A stretch of DNA of 64,000 nt from Turnera subulata (taxonomy: Eukaryota > Streptophyta > Magnoliopsida > Malpighiales > Passifloraceae), in contig JAKUCV010003048.1 in the NCBI GenBank assembly GCA_028386065.3, forward strand, positions 124,001 through 188,000, read 5' to 3'. The first letter of the stretch is position 1, and every line of letters starts with the position of its first letter. The notes under the pieces are model-generated. The model was given only the letters and a program-made list of their open reading frames with translations. It was not told the DNA's origin and did not search any database. Shown piece by piece: positions 47,243 through 56,549 of this stretch. The translations under genes were made by a program, and so were the position numbers.

Positions 47243-47703
47243 GGGTTTTTGGGTTTTTTGGGCCCCCGTGTTTAGTGGTTTGGCCAATTTGGTACCCGAC
47301 ATTTTTTTTGGCCGGGCATATACCCTGAGATTGCATGGGCAGGCCAAACGTATACCCCTGGTCAGGCACCTGCTGACGTGGAGGCTGCACGGGTATTTGT
47401 GCATGTTACTGTAGCAAAACGACGTTGTTTTAAGTGAGAAAACGACGTCGTTTCATGCCACGTCGGACACAGGTGGCTTAGTGGGGCCCACTTCACTCAA
47501 AGCCAATCCTCTAAAACGACATCGTTTTGCTACAGTAACACGCTCAAATACCCCGGGCAGCCTCCACGTCAGCAGGTGCCTGACCAGGGGTATACGTTTG
47601 GCCTGCCCATGCAATCTCAGGGTATATGCCCGGCCAAAAAAAATGTCGGGGTACTAAATTGGCCAAACCACTAAACATAGGGGCCCAAAAAACCCGAAAA
47701 CCC
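47243..47703. mobile_element. Mutator-like MITE, 461 bp
   Basis: Inverted arms of about 200 bp begin GGGTTTT.GGGTTTTTTGGGCCC on both ends. A perfect 10 bp target duplication, GAATTTTTTT, lies at 47233-47242 and 47704-47713. The loop carries three AAAACGACGTCGTTTT-like palindromes (47416-47431, 47439-47453, 47513-47528). There is no transposase. It belongs to the same broad superfamily as the element at 24033 but the arms differ. Confidence 0.92.
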
Positions 47704-47713
47704 GAATTTTTTT

Positions 47714-49352
47714 CAAAAATTTTTATTCCCACAAATTCTAATTTGCTGGTTGATTAAAAATTGAATTAAAATAATTTCTATCATTTTAGAAACACGGCAT
47801 GAGTGGGACCCACGTGCCCTCCTATTCCTCTCGCTCCTCTTTGACGTCGCCCTCCTCTTTCTCTTCTTCTGTCATCTATGCACCGCCGCCCCTAAAAATA
47901 TCAACAACAACCACATTTACAATGCAAACAACACCAACGCTAAGTCCAATAAATCTTCATGTTTATTTACACTAACTCTCCCACTTCATTTCGTCAACTA
48001 AACCTCGACCTCCTTCGAAAAACATAAAAATAGGTAGATTGATCGTGTTCCTCATCGGACGACCAACCACCATGCACTCCCACACCATCGGATCTTCGTC
48101 CTCATCCCCATTAAGAGACCGAATAACCTCGTTGATTGCGGCTTCAGAGTCGTCCACCATTCTGCCTTCCCTCACTCCCACGCCACCAAAACAGCAAAGC
48201 AAAATAGTAGTCTGGCAGTGGGCATGCCGAGCTACTAGAGGGACCTTATGATGGCAGCCAAAGGGGTGTCGGGTTAAATATATGTTTGGTCCCCCTACTA
48301 TGTTCAAATGTAAGAATAGTCTCCTTACGGTAATTCCAATTAAGTATGTCCTCATACCCCTATTAAATGATTAATTTTGTTCCCAGTCTCGTTTAATCCG
48401 TGATTAGCTGACGTGGGATTTATTCAACACTTATGTTGGCCTCATATAGTACGCGGTCTGGGTCAGGAAAACAATATAAAAAATTATTTTTATGGCATAT
48501 GGAGTCCACATAAGTGGGACATCATTAATCGTAATTAGCGTGAAAAGAGTATTCTTATCATTTCAATATAGTAGGTATATTTAAGCCAAGGCGTGCTGAA
48601 CTTGGAGGGCGACGAAGCGTGTGCCGAGTTGGAGATGGTGCTAGGTGCTCAAGGTGGGGGCAGGAGGGATGATGTCGTCGACGATGCCATGCTGGATGCC
48701 AATGTGGATGTCACGAAGCCAGTGGACAACGTAGATCTTGATCATGTCATAGAAAAAGAATTTGTCGTTATAAGTAAGTAACGATAAAAGGCCCTGACCA
48801 GTAATAAAAGGCACCACAAGATAATTTTGTAACGTTAATATGATAGATGCATCCTCATTAAAAAAATATGATAGATCTATAACGATAAGCCTAAGAGATA
48901 GGAAGACTGATGCCAACAAGGATTGGGTTAGTTGGTTAAAGTTCATCAACATTCCCATAAAGTTAAAAATTCGCCATCAGTGCTGTGCACTAGTAATAAT
49001 ACAATTTGATCTAGATGCAATTATACAAAAAAAGGACTAACAAGGCCTAATACAAATAAGAATCAATACATATAGTTACAAAACCTAAAGAACCGTAGAA
49101 GACTCGTCCACCTATAAATAGCTACAAAAAATGCCTGTACTTCTCGGCTTTACAATTGTATAGTCCCGTAATGAAGCTTGTTGATCAATGAAAAGAAATT
49201 GCACCTACACCTACACATATATATTAGTTCTATTAATCTATTTGTTTTGTGTAGGCCAGTATGTGTATTACATTTAGTTTGTTTATTATGTTTTCCTCTT
49301 TAGCATTTGCCAGCGTAGTGCGTAGCACAGTGGCATTGGTCCCTAAAAAAAT
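47714..49352. other. Intergenic region with a possible small inverted-repeat element
   Basis: A candidate inverted-repeat element spans about 48264-48590. The left end has TTAAATATATGTTTGGTCCC then CTACTAT and AAATGTAAGAATA; the right end, inverted, has TTAAATATACCTACTAT and AAATGATAAGAATA. A 13 bp difference (GTTTGGTCCCC region) separates the arms and no clean target duplication was found. A 127-codon minus-strand frame (47972-48355) and a 62-codon plus-strand frame (48593-48781) are not recognised. Confidence 0.4.
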
Positions 49353-49414
49353 TTTTTTTATCAAGGAAATATTCTCCATTCATAAACATACCCACAAATA
49401 CATAATACATATAC

Positions 49415-50078
49415 TTAGTTCAACCTATCATATGCCAAAAGGTTTTGTAACTCTATCGGGAGAGTAGAGATCCAACAAGGGCTGGGGCAGGATTTAGCAG
49501 CAACTGCTATCCAATGTGCGACTTTGTTGGCAGATCTCTTCACATGTTTCAAACTACAAAAATCAAACAAAGCCTTAAACACATCAACGTCAGTACAAAT
49601 GGGGATAATGCTCCTAGCTCTCCTTGACTTGTCAAGATCCATCTCTGTGATTGCTTGCAAGCAGTTGCTTTCAAACATCACACGTTGCCATCCTTTGTTC
49701 CATACCCAAAACATCGAGAATTGGATTGCCTGAAGCTTAGCTACCAGGGGGAGCAGTTAGGATTCATGAAGAAACGCCATCCAAGAGTCTCCCAGATTCA
49801 TCCCTCGCCACCACCGCCAAGTTGGTGACCCCGGTCTCCCGTTGGAAAGCAACATCATAGTTGACCTTAAGAGAACTTGTATTGAGCTTGATCCAAGTAG
49901 GAGTAGTTGTGGTCTGGTGGAAGTTTTGTGACTCCCTAGTAGCATTACTTTGGGTATCACAGAATTCTTCATACGCTCTGGTAGCACGCTGCGCTACCAC
50001 AGTGGGGTACTCACATATCCCTTCAAAAACATAAAGGTTCCATGCTTTCCATAACTCCCAGCATAGGTACGCAATTCT
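49415..50078 (-). pseudogene. LINE 2: RNase H (3' part of ORF2)
   Basis: RVT_3-type RNase H remnants: LKVNYDVAFQRETGVTNLAV with the first acidic site, VMFESNCLQAITEMDL, and VKRSANKVAHWIAVAAKSCP at the end. The usual DxA motif is changed (VNYDVA) and a shift separates the two halves near 49750. It joins the zinc-binding region at 53122 once element F is removed. Confidence 0.8.
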
Positions 50079-51044
50079 TGTTGGCTTTTTGTCCCTGTTG
50101 GTGCAACCCAAACAAGGAGCCTTGAAAAACAATTTTTGGTTTTATACCAATTGTTGGCTTTGATCTTCAAATTCTTCAGATTAAGCAAAAGAACATCGAT
50201 GTTGTGTCAATAACATCGATGTTTTGATGATTCGGAAACTTCAAATAAACTGCCGAACAGCTAGAACATCGATGTTTGAGTCTAAACATCGATGTTTAGA
50301 TGATTCGGAAACTTCAAATATTGGGCAGAACTGATAAAACATCGATGTTTTAATCAAAACATCGATGTTGCTACAGTGAAATTCTGGAAATTCCAGAATT
50401 CTGCAGAAACGCAAAAAACTGGTTTTCTTGGTTACTTTTCAATTTGTTTTCTCTCAATTCACTCAATCTTTTGGCTTGTACACTTAATGGACAAACTAAC
50501 AAACACTTTTTGAAGTGAAACACACTCAATGCACTCTTATTTCACTTGTAGAACTCAAATTACAATACTCAAAACATAGGCAGAAAATCAACTTACAGAA
50601 AACCAAGGCTGACTTTCTTGGTTACTGTTCCATTGATTTTCTCTCTAATCTCTCACAATCTTTTGTTTTTAAACACTCTGAACATTTCAGAGTAACAATG
50701 AAGTGAAACACCAACGTTTTCTAACTTGATTTCACTTAATTACAACTGATTACAAGACTCAATATATAGGCAAAAAACCAGCCTATAATGCAACTTTTGA
50801 CAGCTCATTAACCCACTAAACATGACAGCTCACTCTAACTTTTCTTAAGATGCTCATAATAGGACAACACTTAATGGAAACATTACAACTCAGGCTACAC
50901 TCAGGATTACACTAACACAATACAATAATCAAAAAGCAAACTCCAACTAACACTCTTGAATAATTGGGTAGGACCAACTTTCAACTTGATCACAAAAAAT
51001 ATGATGCTGCTGCAATTTACTGCAGCTTGTTCATATTTCCAACA
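50079..51044 (-). repeat. Element F 3' LTR (left)
   Basis: 966 bp. It contains the palindrome AACATCGATGTT at 50192, 50212, 50265, 50285, 50338 and 50358 (start positions), i.e. pairs 20 bp apart repeating every 73 bp. The word ATGATTCGGAAACTTCAAAT lies between pairs. Open frames here recur in the right copy and are not genes. Confidence 0.92.
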
Positions 51045-51056
51045 CTCCCCCATGAA
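51045..51056 (-). other. Polypurine tract of element F
   Basis: The minus strand reads TTCATGGGGGAG directly before the LTR start TGTTGG. A near copy (CTCATGGGGAG then TGTTCG) lies about 90 bp upstream at 51133-51150. Confidence 0.75.
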
Positions 51057-51079
51057 CAAGCTGCTCTTCATCTTCAATT

Positions 51080-52093
51080 TCAACAGGTTTTGAATCTCCC
51101 CTTTTTTATTGTTTGGTAATTGAAGTATCGAACACTCCCCATGAGCAAGTTGCTCTTCATCTTCAACTTCAACTTCAACTTCAACCTCTTCAACAGCATG
51201 AACTGAATTCTTGTAAGGGACTTGGTGAATAGACTTGAACCTTCCCAATTCCTTTTTTTTTTCCTTTTTCTCCGATTCACAGAACTTCTTCTTTTCTTGG
51301 CAGTTGAAAGATCAAATAAATCATAGAACTCTAATGACTTCTCTTCAATGCATATATCAACCTTTTTTCTCACTTTAATCTTATGATTTGTGCTGCCATT
51401 ATTCACCTCTAGAATTTCATGTTCCACAAACTCATCATCACAACATTTAATCTTGACAACATCATCAGGCACATCTATGCCTAAACCGTCATTCCCACAC
51501 TCAACTTCAACGGATTTGGGATTTGAGAAATCTATGAACTCCAAGCATAAATTCTTACTAACAACAATTTCAACATCATCATTTTTCACAGCAATTTCAT
51601 GACTGAAATCTGTGAGACTCTCATTAAGCATCACCACTTCATCAAAAACATCCAAACATTCATCACAAACAACAACTCCAGAATCATCACTTTCCACAGA
51701 TTCAACATCAATTCTTTTCACAACGAGTTCATTACTAAAAACAGTAAGACTCTCATCAACCACATCATCATCATCAACACATTCATCAATTTCAGAATGC
51801 TTACCAATAAACTCATCATTTTCGTCATTTGCAACCAAATCAGAGCCATTTGTTACCTCTGATTCAGCATTTTCCACAAGAACAACACAGCAATCTTCCT
51901 CCTCTTCATTGTTCCCGGACTCATTTTCCTGAAACAAAATCACCTCATTTTTTATAAACGATTTTCTGTCCGACAAATCCAAGTCGAACTCTTCCTGTAA
52001 CTGCTGGATCAACATCTTTATGGTAATTGTGTTGAGGTCAAAACTTTGAAGAAGCTCCCTCAACCTTGCAGCAATTACTCGATCAGACACCAT
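51080..52093 (-). CDS. DEK_C-domain-like protein encoded inside element F
   Basis: The frame is 337 codons, intact, starting at 52093, about 45 bases after the primer site. Residues 1-55 look like a DEK C-terminal domain: MVSDRVIAARLRELL, SFDLNTITIKMLIQQL and EEFDLDLSDRKSFIKNEV. In host plant proteins this domain opens SWIB/DEK_C chromatin factors with nearly the same wording, and binds DNA. Residues 60-240 are strongly acidic (DECVDDDDVVDES). A basic cluster, KKRRSSVNRRKRKKKRNW, near 285-302 could be a nuclear signal. The tail contains a KLKLKLKMK run from a simple repeat. No retroviral motif is present. It may be a captured host gene piece; expression is unknown. DEK_C by recognition only. 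Confidence 0.7.
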   Translation of the reverse strand: MVSDRVIAARLRELLQSFDLNTITIKMLIQQLQEEFDLDLSDRKSFIKNEVILFQENESGNNEEEEDCCVVLVENAESEVTNGSDLVANDENDEFIGKHSEIDECVDDDDVVDESLTVFSNELVVKRIDVESVESDDSGVVVCDECLDVFDEVVMLNESLTDFSHEIAVKNDDVEIVVSKNLCLEFIDFSNPKSVEVECGNDGLGIDVPDDVVKIKCCDDEFVEHEILEVNNGSTNHKIKVRKKVDICIEEKSLEFYDLFDLSTAKKRRSSVNRRKRKKKRNWEGSSLFTKSLTRIQFMLLKRLKLKLKLKMKSNLLMGSVRYFNYQTIKKGRFKTC

Positions 52094-52138
52094 CCTCTTG
52101 ATCTGTTAACAAATGAAAAAAGCCCCGTAAAGAAAGAA

Positions 52139-52153
52139 CCTGCTCCGCTACCA
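52139..52153 (-). other. Primer-binding site of element F
   Basis: TGGTAGCGGAGCAGG starts two bases after the end of the 5' LTR on the minus strand. It is the same word as in element A. Confidence 0.8.
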
Positions 52154-52155
52154 AT

Positions 52156-53121
52156 TGTTGGCTTTTTGTCCCTGTTGGTGCAACCCAAACAAGGAGCCTT
52201 GAAAAATAATTTTTGGTTTTATACCAATTGTTGGCTTTGATCTTCAAATTCTTCAGATTAAGCAAAAGAACATCGATGTTGTGTCAATAACATCGATGTT
52301 TTGATGATTCGGAAACTTCAAATAAACTGCCGAACAGCTAGAACATCGATGTTTGAGTCTAAACATCGATGTTTAGATGATTCGGAAACTTCAAATATTG
52401 GGCAGAACTGATAAAACATCGATGTTTTAATCAAAACATCGATGTTGCTACAGTGAAATTCTGGAAATTCCAGAATTCTGCAGAAACGCAAAAAACTGGT
52501 TTTCTTGGTTACTTTTCAATTTGTTTTCTCTCAATTCACTCAATCTTTTGGCTTGTACACTTAATGGACAAACTAACAAACACTTTTTGAAGTGAAACAC
52601 ACTCAATGCACTCTTATTTCACTTGTAGAACTCAAATTACAATACTCAAAACATAGGCAGAAAATCAACTTACAGAAAACCAAGGCTGACTTTCTTGGTT
52701 ACTGTTCCATTGATTTTCTCTCTAATCTCTCACAATCTTTTGTTTTTAAACACTCTGAACATTTCAGAGTAACAATGAAGTGAAACACCAACGTTTTCTA
52801 ACTTGATTTCAACTAATTACAACTGATTACAAGACTCAATATATAGGCAAAAAACCAGCCTATAATGCAACTTTTGACAGCTCATTAACCCACTAAACAT
52901 GACAGCTCACTCTAACTTTTCTTAAGATGCTCATAATAGGACAACACTTAATGGAAACATTACAACTCAGGCTACACTCAGGATTACACTAACACAATAC
53001 AATAATCAAAAAGCAAACTCCAACTAACACTCTTGAATAATTGGGTAGGACCAACTTTCAACTTGATCACAAAAAATATGATGCTGCTGCAATTTACTGC
53101 AGCTTGTTCATATTTCCAACA
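52156..53121 (-). repeat. Element F 5' LTR (right)
   Basis: 966 bp, offset by exactly 2077 from the left copy. It differs at 52208 or close by (AAAAATAAT against AAAAACAAT) and at two bases near 52812. The palindromes are at 52269, 52289, 52342, 52362, 52415 and 52435. Confidence 0.92.
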
Positions 53122-53839
53122 ATTCTCTAGAGCACTCTTCATCTTCAATAGTTGAGAAGTTACTGCGCATCGCCTCCCACCACTTGATAAAGTTGTTGAA
53201 CCCTTCACTTCTAGGTTTATACGATAAGGATCCAGCAAACCACACAGCACCAGCAAAGTCACAGAAGAACAGGATGTGTTCCAGCATTTCAGGTTTCTTT
53301 GAGCATCTAGGGCACAAGGCCGATGGACATATCCTCCTCCGATACAGGTTCTCCTTGGTGGGCAAAGAATCATGACAGGCATGCCAAATAAAGTGACAGA
53401 CCTTCTTTGCACATTGCAAGTTCCACACATGTAACCAATCAAAATTTTCAAAAAAACTAGACATAGCTACATGATTAGGAGGGTTAGACGCAAGCAAAAG
53501 ATGATAACCCGACCGAACAAGATAGACACCAGACTTAGAGAAACTCCAAAGTAATTGGTCAGGGACAGAAGTAAGGCTAAGAGGAATACTAAGGATGGCT
53601 TTTCTTACATGGGGTGGGAATAGTTGTTGGACTAGGTGCATGTTCCAGGTCTTGGTTTCCTGCCAAATTAAATCGCTAACTTTCATGGGCGCCACAGAAG
53701 AAGGATCAAGCATGGTATGCCCTCTAGGGTTGCAATCCAAGGGTCCTTGAAAGCCTGGATAGAACTGCCATCCCCTACTTTCCACCGTATTCCTTTTTGT
53801 AAAATCTTCCTTCCCTCTAAAATGCTTTTCCACCCTCAC
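53122..53839 (-). pseudogene. LINE 2: zinc-binding reverse-transcriptase tail
   Basis: The tail is readable as FDWLHVWNLQCAKKVCHFIW, HDSLPTKENLYRRRI and CPRCSKKPEMLEHILFFCDF (zinc-binding Cys/His). It ends at the element F insertion; the frame then shifts into the RNase H half at 50078. Confidence 0.85.
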
Positions 53840-53967
53840 GATGGTCTGCTCCCCAGCTTTGCTGATAGAAAATCAGATAAATGCCCTTAAGAATTCGGGC
53901 CCAGAAGGCATCTGGCTCGTGAAGCAACCTCCACCCTGTTTTAGCCAATAGAGATCTATTGAAAGCA

Positions 53968-55364
53968 TTAAAATCTCGAAACCTCATACCCCCCTCTCCA
54001 CTTTGCCTTCGCTATATTGTCCCAGCTGATCCAATGTACCTTTCGGCCACCATCACTCTCACCCCACCAAAACTTCCTCACATCCCAATTTATCTTCTCG
54101 CATAAGGTTTTAGGGAAAAGAAAGCACATCATAGTATAGGTTGGTATGGCTGATACCACAGCCTTAATCATGACCTCATTACTAGCTTCTGTCAGAAGTC
54201 TTTTTTTTCCAACCAGCCATTCTCGCTTGCACTCTATGACTGACAAATGCTAAGGCTTCCATCTTGGAGTGCCCAAGAATTAAAGGAAGTCCCAGGTACT
54301 TCTCGTTTTCGCCATAAGATGGCATATCCAGAACACCCATAACCTCCTACTTTTTCAAAAATGATCTATGATTTTTGGAAGTTGATGGTCTGCCCTGATG
54401 CCCTACAGTATTTCCCCAACAACTCTTTCAGCTTAGCTACGTCAGCGGCAGTGGCCCTTGTGAACAATAGTGCATCATCCGCAAAGAGTAGATACGTGAA
54501 TGAAGGACAGAATCTGGTAATTTTATAACCAGTTAATCGTCCAGACTCCTCAGCCCATTGTATGAGTCTGGATAGAACATTAACAACAAAGAGGAAGAGG
54601 TAAGGCGATAGAGGATCACACTGTCTCAAGCCCCTCTTCGACTGGACCTTAATCCTTCTCTCCCCATTTATAAGGACAGAGTAGCAGACTGTTGCCACGC
54701 GTTCCATAAGTCGGGAAACCCATAACTCAGAGAACCCTATTTTTCCAAGGACTGCTCCCAAAAATCCCCATTCAACCTTGTTGTAGGCCTTGGCCATATC
54801 GAGCTTCACAGCCATATGTCGTGTTTTAGAGGCTTTCTTCCTTCTCAAAGCATGAAAAGCCTCATGCGCAACTAATATATTATTATGTATTTGCCGGCTA
54901 GGTATAAAGGCTGACTGGAAGGGCGTGATTAGTATGGATAGAAACAGTTTGAGGCGATTAGTGATCAGCTTGGATATGATCTTATAGACAGAATTACATA
55001 AGCTGATAGGCCGTAGTTGAGACAGTCTGGTAGGGCTTTTCACCTTTGGGACTAGGGTGATCAAGGTTGCAATGAGTTCTTTTAGCATGAAACCTATTCT
55101 AAAAAGGGTTTTCACAGCTCGTCACACTCTCCCTCTTATTGTAGGCCAATAACTTTTGAAAAAACACCTAGGGTAGCCATCCAGCCCTGGGGCTTTATAT
55201 GGGCCCAAACCAAACGCAGCTTCCTGGATTTCAACCTCTATTACTTCTCTTGTGAGTGCGATGTTCACCTCAGGGGACACAACTCTTTCTGCAACCGTCA
55301 GGACCTCCTCATAATCAGAAGGATTTGAGGAAGAATACAGTTGAGTGAAATAGTTACCCACCAA
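53968..55364 (-). pseudogene. LINE 2: reverse transcriptase
   Basis: RT blocks: GPYKAPGLDGYPRCFFKSYW, LITLVPKVKSPTRLSQLRPI, SLCNSVYKIISKLITNRLK, SAFIPSRQIHNNILVAHE, MAVKLDMAKAYNKVEWGFL, GLRQCDPLSPYLFLFVVN and the catalytic LLFADDALLFTRA near 54480. An invariant Gly in RQGDPLSP is Cys here. The thumb region continues at 53968-54246 (EWLVGKKRLLTEASNEVMIK). Breaks occur near 55120, 54360 and 54250. Confidence 0.88.
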
Positions 55365-55829
55365 GACATTAAGCTCCTGTTCATCTTGTGTCCATGTACC
55401 CTCCTCATCTTGTAGTTTGACAAGTTGATTCAGCTGTCTGCGATATAATGTGGAGGCATGAAAGAACTGGGTACTCTGATCTCCAAAAAGTAACCAGTTA
55501 ACTCTTGAACGCTGAAACTAGAACTGCTCCTTCATACTCCACGCCTACTGCAATTCCTCCTCCAACTCCCTCTGTTTCTGGCTAGACTCTACAGTGATAG
55601 CGAGCTGTTTCACCCAACCCAATTCCCGTCTAAGTCGGTCGATCTTCACTCTGCCATTGCCCAGAACCTGTCTTCCCCAAAAAGAGAGAGCTCTACCATA
55701 ATCTTAGAGACTCCTTATTAGAGCAAACATATCAGACGCAAATTTCAAAAGTCCCCATTCACGCTTCACAATCTCTTCACATTCAGAGAAATCCAACCAT
55801 TTGACCTCGAATTTGAAAGATGGCCTCAT

Positions 55830-56543
55830 TCACCTAACCGCAGGGGCCATGTTGACGATTACAGGATAGTGGTCAGAGCCTATAGGCAGTTCATGAATCA
55901 CCTGCGTCTGTGGAAAAGTGCATAACCATTCCGAGTTACACAGAACCTTGTCAATCCTCTCCCGTACTTCTGCATTCGCCTCCCTATTGTTACACCATGT
56001 GAACTCTTGCCCACTAAACCCCATTTCCATCAGCCTCGCCTCCTCGAAAAACCTGTTAAACTAAGCAAGCATCTGGTTTGAGATAGGCAATAAACCTTGT
56101 TTATCCTCTTGGCTCAGCATAAGGTTGAAGTCTCCTAACAAAAGCCAAGGGTCACTTACTCTCCTTGCAATAGCGCTCAAGTTTGCTACAAACTCAGATC
56201 TATCTTGCCTCCTTGGAGGACCATAGACAAAAGTGGCCTCCCATTTAGGACCCTCCCCAGTTGGGACAACCAAATAGTGTATAAAATTACAACACTTCTC
56301 CCTTATATGTATATGTACAGAACCATTCCACCATGAAGCTAGACCCTCTGATAAGCCAACGGGATCCACATACTCACCATTCTCTAAACTCACCATCCTT
56401 CTAAGTCTTTCTACTTTCCGCCTCTTATTTCTGGTTTTCATTAGAAAGATGATGGAGGGGCGTAGGGTGAAGCATAACCCTTTCAGATTCTGGGCTATCA
56501 GGGGGCGCCCCACACCCTGACAGTTCCAAACAAGAGCATTCAT
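55830..56543 (-). pseudogene. LINE 2: APE-type endonuclease
   Basis: It starts MNALVWNCQGVGRPLIAQNL at 56543. IIFLMKTRNKR replaces the usual ETK/ET motif, so the metal-binding Glu is lost. WLLLGDFNLMLS is the GDFN box. TAG near 56060 breaks it, and IGSDHYPVIV ends the domain. Confidence 0.86.
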
Positions 56544-56549
56544 GGCTGC

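Larger units (their letters stand above)
50079..53121 (-). mobile_element. Element F: young non-autonomous LTR retrotransposon carrying a DEK_C-like gene
   Basis: Two 966 bp LTRs (50079-51044, 52156-53121) begin TGTTGG (plus strand) and end TTCCAACA. The perfect target duplication ATTCT lies at 50074-50078 and 53122-53126. The LTRs differ at about three positions by eye (about 99.7% identity). On the minus strand the primer site (52139-52153) follows the right LTR and a purine tract, TTCATGGGGGAG (51045-51056), precedes the left. There is no gag, protease, RT or integrase. The 1.1 kb interior holds one open frame of 337 codons. Mobility must come from another element in trans. It sits inside LINE 2. 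Confidence 0.92.

Noticed and set aside
47972..48355. 127-codon minus-strand frame
   Set aside because: No recognisable domain and partly overlaps the candidate inverted-repeat element.
50192..50369. Regular palindromic repeats as a CRISPR array
   Set aside because: Plant nuclear DNA, repeats are 12 bp palindromes in a tandem LTR repeat, not repeat-spacer units.
50515..50706. 63-codon frame duplicated at 52592-52783
   Set aside because: Identical because it lies in the two LTRs of element F; no coding evidence.
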